Shown piece after piece: positions 54,111 to 62,128 of a DNA stretch of 63,982 bases. This stretch comes from Desulfobacteraceae bacterium. Its GTDB lineage: Bacteria > Desulfobacterota > DSM-4660 > Desulfatiglandales > Desulfatiglandaceae. The position numbers and the translations under genes are program-made. A model generated the notes under the pieces. The model did no database searches, was not told the DNA's origin, and saw only the letters and a program-made list of their open reading frames with translations. The stretch covers positions 1 to 63,982 of the forward strand of contig JADHXI010000002.1 of NCBI GenBank assembly GCA_016783065.1. Direction: 5' to 3'. The number at the start of each line of letters is the position of its first letter. Position 1 is the stretch's first letter.

Positions 54111-54629
54111 TTACTCTTGCGTGTTTTCTTCGCGAGCCAGGATTTCGGCAACTCTTATTGCCGCCTTCGTGTATACCTGGGCGCATTTTTCATGGACCTG
54201 TGGAAAATCCCGAAATGCCAGCAGTTCTTTCTCATCCATGAGGTTAAAGGAACGACCGAGTTGCCGTTCCTGTACATCTGCACAGACAACGCTTCCAAAC
54301 TCGGAAAAAAACCAATCACGAAACTCATCAACGTAACGCCGATCCTTATTAAATGTTTCGATTTCCTTCTCCGTCGGTTCCTCGGCACTGGGGCTGAATC
54401 TGGCACTCAACGCCATGAGGCCAGCCGAAAACGATCCACAGGAACCGATTGTCGCCCGGTCTCCGCCACCGGCCAAAGTCACTGCGGACCGAACCATATC
54501 ATCGGTGATGAAACCAAAATATTTCTGCAATCCATGCAGAATGGCGCGGCTTCAACTATGATATCCCCTGCCCTCGTTTGCGGTCCTGTAAGCAATATCG
54601 TCAAACATCTCTTTGCTGAACCTGGTCAT
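54111..54629 (-). CDS. C_GCAxxG_C_C family redox protein, probable selenoprotein
   Basis: 172 residues if the in-frame TGA at 54554-54552 is read as selenocysteine (residue 26). The TGA falls in YHS-U-SRAIL, which aligns with the conserved first cysteine block (Y-N-C-A-Q-A-V) of this family. The other redox cysteines are present: C64 in GSCGSFSAG, C116 in VVCADVQ and C149 in EKCAQVYT. The ATG at 54629 has AAAAGGAG ten bases upstream, and the frame is open on both sides of the TGA. A standard ORF caller would begin only at 54530 and lose the N-terminus. The family is thought to act in thiol redox chemistry; the partner is unknown. A point nonsense mutation is the alternative, but the hairpin after the TGA argues against it. 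Confidence 0.8.
54523..54554 (-). promoter_or_regulatory. UGA codon with SECIS-like hairpin
   Basis: Ten bases after the TGA, the perfect 7-bp stem TTCTGCA/TGCAGAA encloses the loop TGGAT. The GG of the loop falls at bases 19-20 after the TGA, and TGCA borders the loop on both sides. This is the same placement as in the E. coli fdhF SECIS, where GG is also at 19-20. Confidence 0.7.
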
Positions 54630-54661
54630 AGACTTTGCACTCCTTTTAGAATTTCTCAAAT

Positions 54662-54866
54662 GGGGTTCGGGCATTTCTTTCAGGCGCTCTCTCAAAGTGA
54701 ATTTACTTCTCACTTCCGCAGTGGTTGATATTTGAGGTTTTCTCCTGATGAGCCATATTAACTTCTCCGTGCTTTTGGCAAAACCTCAAATATCAATCAC
54801 GCTGCGACTGCAGGTTTAGAGAGCGCCTGAAAGAAATGGCCGAACCCCACGGTACCAGAGTTTATT
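54662..54866. repeat. Long hairpin element, family A, copy 3
   Basis: Arms at 54662-54692 and 54818-54848 pair over 30 of 31 positions. The inner stem GAGGTTTT/AAAACCTC replaces GGGGTTTT/AAAACCCC of copy 1, a compensatory change. It lies between the selenoprotein start and the stop of eutA. Confidence 0.85.
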
Positions 54867-54877
54867 GAGAACTTACT

Positions 54878-56308
54878 TTAATTCCGATTAAAAGCAAGCG
54901 ATTTTACCGTAACGGGAAACACTTGACCGGCAGCCAATGGTTCACCAATATCAATCCAATCCCCCTCTTTCAGAATCAATTCATCGAGTGACAGTAGATT
55001 GGTCTTCAAACCGGTTTCCCGGCGGATGACGTTTCCCACGCTGCATGCGATATCCCCTTCAAAGACCAGAATAATCGGGATGCTATTCTCGATTGAATTG
55101 GTAAGAGCGGCTTCAATGGAGTTTCCAAACAACTCTAATTGAGGATAATAGGCCCTCACCGGGTCCTTGAAATATAACGCTACAATTTCTTCCCCTTCAA
55201 TCAAATCAAATCTCTTAAATGAAATATTTACCTGCGATATGACGTGTTCAACACTTAATTGTGATTTATCTACATCCACTCTGATAACGGGAACATTTCT
55301 TATGGGAAATAAAATCTTGTCATCCATAAACCCCGAAGAACCGGAAATTGAGAGCGAATATGCACCTGCACCAATGACGGTTGCTCTGATTTTATTCTTA
55401 GGCTCTATAACCGGGGAGGTCAATTCAGGTGTCAGAGAATTTATCTTATTCGCCAAGACCGGCCCCATATCATCGTAATTTCCATTGCCCCCGTACATCA
55501 ACTCCGCGACACCCCCTGAAAATGAATATTCATCTATTCTGTCTGGAAAATCCAGATCATCAGTCAGCATTAACTGTTTGGCTAGAAGGGAATTTGCAGG
55601 ACCGGTAATGACCTCAAATAGTACTTCCGCAAACTTTGTTGCGATTCTTTCAACATCCTCTTTTGGAATTTGATCCTCAACGCGGTAATTCAACCCAATC
55701 TGCTCCATGACTTTTACGGCAGGTTCGTCAATCCTCCAGATCTGCCCTTCAGAATCGACGCCAAGCAATCGACCCCCTACGGATATACAGCTTGTAGACA
55801 CGACCTCCCCGTTCTTTGATATGGCAATGTTAGACGTCCCTCCACCAATGTCGCAAGATAATATGGTTTTCTTGTAATCTTTTGATCTGGCTGTTGCGCC
55901 TGAACCCATTGCCGTGATTGAGCTTTCAAAATTTGCGCCCGCTGTTGCCGCGACAAATTTCCCCGCATCATTGGATAGGGCTTCCACTATTTGCTTTGCG
56001 TTATCCTTTTTTGTGGCTTCCCCGGTCACGATAACTGCACCGCTTTGAATATCTCCAGGATCAATTTCCGCTCGTTTGAATTCTTCTCTAAAAAAATCAG
56101 TCAATTTGTCCACATCAATTGTATCATTATCCAATAGCGGTGTGTTTATTATTCTCCCTTTATAAATTATATTTCTTTCCTGAATACGAAAACGACGCGT
56201 AGGTGACCGCTCATCTCTCCTCAGGATCAGATTCGAAAAAACCAGATGACTCGTTGAGCTTCCCACATCAACACCAACTGAAAGCAATTCTATTCTATTT
56301 ATTTCCAT
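54878..56308 (-). CDS. eutA: Ethanolamine ammonia-lyase reactivating factor EutA-like
   Basis: A 476-residue actin-fold ATPase. The phosphate-1 region is LLSVGVDVGSSTSHLVFS and phosphate-2 is LSCDIGGGTSNIAI. The middle carries the EutA-typical VIVTGEATKKDNAKQI, then AATAGANFESSITAMGSGA and FSGGVAELMYGG. EutA removes damaged cobalamin from EutBC. No eutB or eutC is in this window, so the client enzyme may be elsewhere or be another B12 enzyme. The start at 56308 fits the family N-terminus, but the ribosome binding site is weak. It is leftward, opposite to the TRAP genes. Confidence 0.88.
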   Translation of the reverse strand: MEINRIELLSVGVDVGSSTSHLVFSNLILRRDERSPTRRFRIQERNIIYKGRIINTPLLDNDTIDVDKLTDFFREEFKRAEIDPGDIQSGAVIVTGEATKKDNAKQIVEALSNDAGKFVAATAGANFESSITAMGSGATARSKDYKKTILSCDIGGGTSNIAISKNGEVVSTSCISVGGRLLGVDSEGQIWRIDEPAVKVMEQIGLNYRVEDQIPKEDVERIATKFAEVLFEVITGPANSLLAKQLMLTDDLDFPDRIDEYSFSGGVAELMYGGNGNYDDMGPVLANKINSLTPELTSPVIEPKNKIRATVIGAGAYSLSISGSSGFMDDKILFPIRNVPVIRVDVDKSQLSVEHVISQVNISFKRFDLIEGEEIVALYFKDPVRAYYPQLELFGNSIEAALTNSIENSIPIILVFEGDIACSVGNVIRRETGLKTNLLSLDELILKEGDWIDIGEPLAAGQVFPVTVKSLAFNRN

Positions 56309-56621
56309 TGTTATTTCTCGGTTCGTCACTGCAGCATCCAGCGTATTCTGAGATATTCTCTGCCCATCCTGACCGAACAGCTTTTTGTCAGGCGCCACAA
56401 AGATCCCAATTCAGCGTTTTCGCTCAGTTCCCGGACATGAGATGACGACCTTATTTTTTGCGGAAAGGAGCATAAGAAAAACCCTCACGTGAGTCAAGGG
56501 GAAAGTAACCACAACAGGCGAAACATAAAAACCAGTAAAATCACTACAAAAAACCACAAAACCCTCTCAGAAAACTTCCTGTTCGCCCTCACGAGGCCCA
56601 AATAAAAATGAAATTTTTTGC

Positions 56622-56649
56622 TTGACAAGAGGCAAAGATCAAATAAGAT
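56622..56649 (+). promoter_or_regulatory. Promoter upstream of the TRAP transporter operon
   Basis: TTGACA (56622-56627) and TAAGAT (56644-56649) are separated by 16 bp. It drives a leader of roughly 330 nt before dctP. The rest of 56309-56621 shows no gene. Confidence 0.65.
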
Positions 56650-56792
56650 GAGCGATGTTCATGGCCATTTTTGATTTTTGTTTTCGCAAAAATGATTTGT
56701 GATCACCTGTAACAGCAGCCCTTTACCGCGTCAAATGGATTTTGGCTATAAGGAGTGAACATTGAGAAAGGCGTACGTGAAGATCTGAGAGC

Positions 56793-56838
56793 AAAGCCTC
56801 CGAGGGATTTATCAATTTTTTCGGAGGCTTTTGTGTTT
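56793..56838 (+). terminator. Terminator-like hairpin in the TRAP leader
   Basis: The 11-bp stem AAAGCCTCCGA/TCGGAGGCTTT is followed by TTGTGTTT. A short ORF of eight codons (TTG start, preceded by AAGGAGTGAACA) ends just before it. The arrangement resembles an attenuator, though the T run is imperfect. Confidence 0.55.
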
Positions 56839-56987
56839 CCAGTACCTAACTGGGTGCCCCTGGCCAAGAATGAAGAGGAAACAGCAGTTAGCTGCGTTAC
56901 ATAAGAACAATGGACCTGTTGGTTTGTCAACTAATCATCCTTAACACCAAGTCTATTTTTTCAACCAAGAAAAAAGGAGGGTCGAAC

Positions 56988-58106
56988 ATGAAAAGGAAAG
57001 CTTTAATTTGTGTGGGGATCATGTTTGCGGTTGTGGCATTTGGATCGTTGATGGTCCAACCCCAAAAGGCGATGGCCAAGCCCATCACCCTGACAATGCA
57101 GGCCACCTGGCCTGCGGGATCAACCCTGTATGACAACTTTTTGATGTATGCCAAACAGGTGAAAGAGATGTCCGGTGGAAGGCTTATTATCAAGACCCTA
57201 CCGGCAGGGGCTATCGTACCGGCCTTTGAGGTCATTGATGCCGTCTCAAGAGGCGTCATCGACGGTGGGCATGCCTGGGCCTCGTACTGGTTTGGCAAGA
57301 ACAAGGCTGCTGCCCTCTTTACCGGTGGACCGGGTGGAACCTTTGGGATGGACTTTACCGACTATCTCGGGTGGATGTATGAAGGCGGGGGACTCAAACT
57401 CTATACTGAGTTTTACCAGGACATCCTGAAACTGAATGTGGTGGTCTTTCCTATCATGCCTGCAGGACCCCAGTCATTTGGCTGGTTTAAAAAACCCATC
57501 AAGAGTTTTGACGACATGAAGGGTCTGAAGATGCGTGTCGGCGGTCTGGCCGGCATCATTTTTACAAGAGCCGGTGTGAATACCGTGAACTTGCCTGGTG
57601 GGGAGATCCTGCCGGCGGCAGAGCGGGGCGTCATCGACGCTGGTGAGTGGGTGACCCCGGGCGAAGACATGAAGATGGGTTTCCATGAGATCTGGAAAAA
57701 CTATTACCTCCCCGGGATGCATGAGAATGTGACCGTGGCGGAAATCCTTTTCAATAAAGCTGTATGGGACAAGCTTCCAAAAGACCTCCAGGCTATTGCC
57801 CGGTATGCGAGCATTTCTACCTTTATCCTGTGGCAGTCGTGGTTTATCAAATACAATGCCCAGGGTCTGAAGGATCTCGTAGAAAAGCACGGCGTCAATG
57901 TCCAGAGAACCCCGGACGATGTCCTCTACACCTTCTTAAAGAACTGGGATGCCATCGCCGCAGAGGAAGCAGCCAAGAATCCGTTTTTCAAAAAGGTGTT
58001 TCAATCACAGAAAGACTATGCCGGGCTCGTGGTTCCAGCACGGATGTTTATGTTTCCTGAATACAAATTTGCCGGCGAATATTACTGGGGTGCTGCCAAA
58101 AAGTAG
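56988..58106 (+). CDS. dctP: TRAP transporter substrate-binding protein (DctP family)
   Basis: 372 residues with a signal peptide (MKRKALICVGIMFAVVAFGS, cut near KAMA-KPITL) and the DctP fold: MQATWPAGSTLYDNFLMYAK, SGGRLIIKTLPAGAIVPAFE and KGLKMRVGGLAGIIFTRAGV. The arginine in MRVGG is the residue that usually salt-bridges the ligand carboxylate. It captures an organic or keto acid in the periplasm for the DctQM permease. Start 56988 is set by AAAAAAGGAGGGTCGAAC. The subgroup is that of monocarboxylate/2-oxoacid binders, an inference from style. Confidence 0.92.
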   Translation: MKRKALICVGIMFAVVAFGSLMVQPQKAMAKPITLTMQATWPAGSTLYDNFLMYAKQVKEMSGGRLIIKTLPAGAIVPAFEVIDAVSRGVIDGGHAWASYWFGKNKAAALFTGGPGGTFGMDFTDYLGWMYEGGGLKLYTEFYQDILKLNVVVFPIMPAGPQSFGWFKKPIKSFDDMKGLKMRVGGLAGIIFTRAGVNTVNLPGGEILPAAERGVIDAGEWVTPGEDMKMGFHEIWKNYYLPGMHENVTVAEILFNKAVWDKLPKDLQAIARYASISTFILWQSWFIKYNAQGLKDLVEKHGVNVQRTPDDVLYTFLKNWDAIAAEEAAKNPFFKKVFQSQKDYAGLVVPARMFMFPEYKFAGEYYWGAAKK

Positions 58107-58134
58107 GAACGGCTCGATCGTGTCAATTTGGGGG

Positions 58135-58160
58135 AGGGGCTGGCAGGATTGTCAGCCCCT
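58135..58160 (+). other. Hairpin between dctP and dctQ
   Basis: GGGGCTG (58136) pairs with CAGCCCC (58153) around a 10-base loop, with no T run after it. Such a structure often sets the higher level of the binding protein relative to the permeases. Confidence 0.6.
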
Positions 58161-58196
58161 TCCTGTACACACCTAAACCAAGTTGGAGTCTGCAAA

Positions 58197-58745
58197 ATGG
58201 GAGAACCATCCAAGGAGCTAGAGCCTCCAAAGGCACTGCTGAAAATCGTACGGTTCATAGACACCTATATCGGTGAATGGTCGGGAAGGATCTTTATGTT
58301 GCTCATCTTTCCCTTGATAGGCGGATTGACCTATGAGGTCGTCGTTCGCTACCTATTCAACGCTCCTACCATCTGGGCCTACGAGTTCGCGTATATGGTC
58401 TACGGGGCCCACTTTATGCTGGGGGCGGCCTATTGCCTTAAGAAGGGTGGGCATATCCGCACCGACCTTCTCTATGACATGTTCCCTGTCAGATGGCAGG
58501 GGCGGGTTGATGCCGTGCTGTACCTCTTTTTCTTTTTCCCGGGGATGATCTACTTTTTTGCAGCCGGATGGGTTGAGGCCTTTCATTCCTTAAGCATTAT
58601 GGAGCATTCGGAGCAAAGTCCCTGGCAGCCTCTATTGTTTCCGTTTAAATCAGCTGTGTTTGTTGGCGCGGCGTTGCTCATCATCCAGGGTGTCTCCGAG
58701 TTCCTAAAAAGCGCATATGCAGGCCTTAGGGGGAAGTGGTTATGA
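58197..58745 (+). CDS. dctQ: TRAP transporter small permease (DctQ family)
   Basis: 182 residues with four membrane helices. EVVVRYLFNAPTIWAYEFAYMVYG is the signature region, followed by LKKGGHIRTDLLYDM, both diagnostic of DctQ. A 20-residue hydrophilic N-terminus precedes the first helix. GGAGTCTGCAAA before the ATG at 58197 decides the start over an upstream extension. Its stop overlaps the dctM start (ATGA). Confidence 0.9.
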   Translation: MGEPSKELEPPKALLKIVRFIDTYIGEWSGRIFMLLIFPLIGGLTYEVVVRYLFNAPTIWAYEFAYMVYGAHFMLGAAYCLKKGGHIRTDLLYDMFPVRWQGRVDAVLYLFFFFPGMIYFFAAGWVEAFHSLSIMEHSEQSPWQPLLFPFKSAVFVGAALLIIQGVSEFLKSAYAGLRGKWL

Positions 58746-60061
58746 GTACAGAAATGCTAGGGCTTGTCCTTCTGGGGGCGCTTCTCACAGGCATTTTTGT
58801 GGGGTTCCCGATTGCCTTTACTCTTATCATCCTGGCCGTCGTCTTTGGCTACATTGGCATCGGTCCCACCGTTTTTTACCTCATGTATTTTAACACCATC
58901 GGGTTGATGAAGGAGGAGGTGCTGGCTGCAGTGCCGTTGTTTGTTTTCATGGGGCATATGCTTGAACAGGCGGGTCTGATGGAGCGCCTCTTCAAGTCGT
59001 TCCAGTTTATTTTTGCACGTATAAGGGGCGCTTTGTTCCTTGGCGTGCTTCTGACCGCCACTGTCTTTGCCACGGCCACCGGTATTATCGGCGCCTCGGT
59101 AACGGTGATCGGGCTCCTGGCGGCTCCGGCGATGATGAAGGCCAAATACGATGTGGCCCTCTCAGCCGGTGTCATCACCGCGGGCGGGTGTCTGGGTATC
59201 CTGATTCCGCCCAGTGTGATGCTTGTACTTTTAGGACCGGTGCTGGGTGTCTCTGTGGTCCAGCTCTTTTTGGCGGCGATTATCCCCGGACTCATCCTGT
59301 CGGGCCTTTTTGTCTTCTATACACTGACCCGGTGTTATATAAACCACGACCTCGGTCCCCGGATGCCTGAAGAGGATCGGCCAACCTCAATGATGCAAAT
59401 CGTCCGCGAATTTGTTTCGGGCATTGTGCCCCTGGGGGTCGTTATCTTTGCCTCCCTGGGCAGCATCATTGCCGGGCTTGCAACACCCACCGAAGGGGCT
59501 GCCATGGCAGCTATGGGATCAATTTTACTTACGCTTGTTTATGGGAAACTAAACTGGACAAACCTGAAGATGACGGGCCTCAAGACACTCCAGACATCCA
59601 GTATGATCCTGTTTCTGGCCGTTGCCTCCAACATCTATGGAGCGGTTTTTGCCAGATTGGGGACGGCAAGTCTGATCACCGACACATTGCTTTCTCTTGC
59701 TCTCCCCCCGATGGGTATGCTTCTCATGCTCATGGCGGTGATTTTTATTCTGGGTTGGCCCCTTGAATGGCCGGCCATCATCCTGATATTTGTCCCCATC
59801 TTTTTCCCGGTGATCCAGGAACTGGGATTTGATCTGGTGTGGTATGCCACCCTGGTGGCCGTAAATCTGCAGACCGCCTTTCTTTCGCCCCCCGTGGCCA
59901 TGGCCGCCTATTATCTAAAGGGGGTGGCCCCGGACTGGCCGCTGGGGAAGATCTATCGGGGGATGATGGAATTTATGATCCTTCAATGTGTAGGTCTTGC
60001 TATTATCCTCCTCTGGCCGGGAACTGCCCTGTGGCTGCCAAGAGTCTTTTTTGGTAATTAA
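58742..60061 (+). CDS. dctM: TRAP transporter large permease (DctM family)
   Basis: A 439-residue, 12-helix permease. Family blocks are VLAAVPLFVFMGHMLEQAGL, TATGIIGASVTVIGLLAAPA, GGCLGILIPPSVMLVLLGPV and ATPTEGAAMAAMGSILL. It carries the substrate with Na+ using the energy of the gradient. It is translationally coupled to dctQ, and a terminator follows 20 bp after the stop, so the operon is dctPQM only. The enzymes that use the substrate may be the dehydratases downstream. Confidence 0.93.
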   Translation: MSTEMLGLVLLGALLTGIFVGFPIAFTLIILAVVFGYIGIGPTVFYLMYFNTIGLMKEEVLAAVPLFVFMGHMLEQAGLMERLFKSFQFIFARIRGALFLGVLLTATVFATATGIIGASVTVIGLLAAPAMMKAKYDVALSAGVITAGGCLGILIPPSVMLVLLGPVLGVSVVQLFLAAIIPGLILSGLFVFYTLTRCYINHDLGPRMPEEDRPTSMMQIVREFVSGIVPLGVVIFASLGSIIAGLATPTEGAAMAAMGSILLTLVYGKLNWTNLKMTGLKTLQTSSMILFLAVASNIYGAVFARLGTASLITDTLLSLALPPMGMLLMLMAVIFILGWPLEWPAIILIFVPIFFPVIQELGFDLVWYATLVAVNLQTAFLSPPVAMAAYYLKGVAPDWPLGKIYRGMMEFMILQCVGLAIILLWPGTALWLPRVFFGN

Positions 60062-60077
60062 ATCGATCTTTGTCTTA

Positions 60078-60115
60078 AACGGGGTGCTGACAGACGTCAG
60101 CGCCCCGTTTTTTGT
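60078..60115 (+). terminator. Rho-independent terminator of the TRAP operon
   Basis: AAACGGGGTGCTGA pairs with TCAGCGCCCCGTTT (one G-T pair) around CAGACG and is followed by TTTGTT. Confidence 0.88.
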
Positions 60116-60117
60116 TA

Positions 60118-60155
60118 GGGCTTGCGCAAGAATAACTTCGCAGAATTGGCGCCCA
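60118..60155 (+). repeat. Family B element fragment, copy 3
   Basis: The first 38 bases of the family B element (GGGCTTGCGCAAGAATAACT and onward), preceded by TA and then broken off. The downstream 60156-60300 contains an open minus-strand frame of about 50 codons (with MMDLSKQDASFTTGCVAW) that may be a truncated gene. I could not identify it. Confidence 0.6.
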
Positions 60156-60352
60156 ATAACATCTTTCTTCAACAATCGAATACCCGCCTGCCATGCAACG
60201 CAACCGGTGGTAAAAGATGCATCTTGCTTGGAAAGATCCATCATGGCATTTCCCCGAACCTCGTCAAAGGCATTGCGGGCAGGTCGAACAGCCGAGTCCC
60301 GAATTACGAATTCTTACGAATCAATGAGACGATCCTCAAGGTTAGATTTTTT

Positions 60353-60452
60353 GTTTTCCTTCGTCACTCGTCACTCCTTGATCGTCATTCGATTACTATT
60401 ACACAGGCAACTTAAATTACCAATTTTGTAGAAAGAACTTTCAGGACACGGC
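60353..60452 (+). repeat. Direct repeat DR1 at the 3' end of the enolase-family gene
   Basis: About 100 bp from TTTTCCTTCGTCACTCGTCA through GGACACGGCA, ending six bases before the stop codon of the enolase-superfamily gene. A second copy (61595-61865) lies just upstream of the same gene and is split by a family D insertion. DR1 is therefore the uninterrupted reference. Confidence 0.75.
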
Positions 60453-60457
60453 ACCAG

Positions 60458-61576
60458 TTACCCGACGCGGTAACGGTCGATCGCATCTTCGTCAAGCCCA
60501 ACTCCAAGACCCGGTTCTTCAGGCACCGTGATATAGCCATCCACTGCCTTGATTTCAGGCGTGGTCAATTGGGTTCTAATGGCGGTTTCTTCAACACAAT
60601 ATTCAAAGATAAAGGCACTCTTGCGGGAGACCAGCCAGTGGAGACCCGCCACCATGTTTATGGGGGTGGAGTAAAAGTGATTGACCACCCGCAGACCACG
60701 GATCTCGGCCATATCAGCAATCCTCCTTGACGCCGTGAACCCGTTCCTTGCCAGATCGATCTGCGCAATATCGATATGCCCCCGTTCGATCAGATCCCGC
60801 CAGGCATACACACCGGCTTCTCCCTCTCCGGCCGCGATCGGAATGTTTGACATAAGGCTTAATTCTCTGTAGCCGTCCAGGTTATCCTGCTGCAATGGTT
60901 CTTCCAGCCAGAGTATCTGGTAGGGCTCAAACTGCCTGGCACGGACCTTGGCTGTCTTGGTGTCCCAGCAGCAACCGGCATCAATGAGGACATCGTTCCC
61001 CTCTCCAACACCCATTCGGGCACCCTCCACCAGTTCAAGGTCCATCTTTTCACTCTGCCCCATGGGGGCCCAGCCAAACTTGACGGCGGTAAAGCCCTGG
61101 TCAGCCCATCTCTTGGCCTTCTCTCGGGTCTCCTTTCCATCACGCCCGAAGAGGTCGCTGGCATAGGCCCGAATCCGTTTGGAAAATGCACCTCCCAGCA
61201 GCTGATAGACCGGTTTTTTGTAGTACTTACCGGCGATATCCCAAAGCGCAAGGTCAATGCCGCCTATGGCGTGGGCAACCACCGCGCGCCGTCCATAATA
61301 AAAACTTGATTGATACAGCTTTTCATTTATGACTTCTGTGTCCAGGGGGTTCATCCCGATCAAAAGCCGGCCCAGCCCTGAGGCGACACTGTGACTCATG
61401 GGGGCCTCGATGACCGCTTTGGCGACCCGCGCAGAGGAGTCCACTTCACCGATTCCCACGATTCCTGCATCGGTCTGTATCTTGAGAATCAGAGCATCCT
61501 GTGCGGCAGATGCCTTTTCCTCTATCTCCGATTCGGGCAATCTTACTTCAATTGCTTCTACTTGCGTGATCTTCAT
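60458..61576 (-). CDS. Enolase-superfamily (mandelate racemase/muconate lactonizing) protein
   Basis: 372 residues with the capping domain and TIM barrel. Metal ligands are the aspartate of VLIDAGCCWD and the glutamates of LWLEEPLQQD and AAGEGEAG. A histidine in RVVNHFYSTP fits the general acid. After the second strand it reads AVKFGWAPMG, where a single lysine replaces the KxK pair, which points to an acid-sugar dehydratase type rather than a racemase. The substrate is unknown. Start 61576 is set by GGGAGGGGTCACA. The gene is tightly bracketed by two 100-bp direct repeats, like a cassette. Confidence 0.85.
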   Translation of the reverse strand: MKITQVEAIEVRLPESEIEEKASAAQDALILKIQTDAGIVGIGEVDSSARVAKAVIEAPMSHSVASGLGRLLIGMNPLDTEVINEKLYQSSFYYGRRAVVAHAIGGIDLALWDIAGKYYKKPVYQLLGGAFSKRIRAYASDLFGRDGKETREKAKRWADQGFTAVKFGWAPMGQSEKMDLELVEGARMGVGEGNDVLIDAGCCWDTKTAKVRARQFEPYQILWLEEPLQQDNLDGYRELSLMSNIPIAAGEGEAGVYAWRDLIERGHIDIAQIDLARNGFTASRRIADMAEIRGLRVVNHFYSTPINMVAGLHWLVSRKSAFIFEYCVEETAIRTQLTTPEIKAVDGYITVPEEPGLGVGLDEDAIDRYRVG

Positions 61577-61594
61577 TGTGACCCCTCCCTGATG

Positions 61595-61865
61595 TTTGTT
61601 TTCCTTCGTCACTCGTCACTCCTTGATCGTTATTCGATTACTATTGACACCCTTGTAAAAAGTCATATTTCTCACAGAGTCCGCAGCCTCCGGCCCGTAG
61701 GGCCTACGCCCCGGAGGGAGAACACAGAGGTAATATATTGACATTATTCATTTTGTCTTGGCGTTCTTTGCGCCTTTGCGTGAGATTTTGATTTTTTACG
61801 AATGCATCACTATTACACAGGCAAATTAGATTGCCAATTTTGCAGAAAAACTTCCAGGACACGGC
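61595..61865 (+). repeat. Direct repeat DR2, interrupted by a family D insertion
   Basis: The first half (61595-61645) and second half (61809-61865) together match DR1 at 60353-60452. The 163 bases between them are an inserted element. Confidence 0.75.
61646..61808 (+). mobile_element. Short inserted element, family D, copy 2
   Basis: 163 bp inserted in DR2 with a 6-bp target duplication ACTATT (61640-61645 and 61809-61814). It starts GACACCCTTGTAAAAAGT and ends TTTTTTACGAATGCATC. It contains a GC-rich palindrome (61686-61719, CCTCCGGCCCGTAGGGCC with CCCGGAGGG). The right 45 bp match the end of the copy at 50976-51102. DR1 is the empty site. Confidence 0.78.
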
Positions 61866-61948
61866 AATATGGGCTTACAGAAAAACATTTTGTGATTGTT
61901 TTGATCCTCCCTGAAAAGGAATTCAGGGGACAGTTGGGGTGCGATACT

Positions 61949-62029
61949 TGAAACTGGAAACTCGAAACTTGGGAAAGAAATGAGAATTCAGGTTGTTATC
62001 AAGTTTCAAATTTCAAATTTCCAGTTTCT
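61949..62029. repeat. Imperfect inverted repeat
   Basis: GAAACTGGAAACTCGAAACTTG (61950-61971) faces CAAGTTTCAAATTTCAAATT and CCAGTTTC (62000-62028), which is its near complement with internal iterations. It is a foldable stretch of unknown role. The remaining bases 61866-62128 hold no gene. Confidence 0.45.
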
Positions 62030-62128
62030 TGGAGTCACACAGAGAAAACCTCTTCGGAAATCGCACATCAAAAGCCCCAAAAACATTTTCTTGAAAACTA
62101 TAAATCTATCATGACCCTCAGTAAGAGG

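Noticed and set aside
54111-54530. Short C_GCAxxG_C_C gene starting at 54530
   Set aside because: It lacks a ribosome binding site and the first redox block. The upstream frame with a good ribosome binding site and an internal TGA explains the gene better.
48784-54866. Integron cassette array with attC sites
   Set aside because: The hairpins lack the GTTRRRY/RYYYAAC core pair of attC, genes lie in both directions, and no integrase is in the window.
59915-60244. 109-codon minus-strand ORF overlapping dctM
   Set aside because: Only the first ~30 codons, outside dctM and the repeat, look protein-like. The rest runs through the family B fragment and a terminator, so it is at most a truncated remnant.
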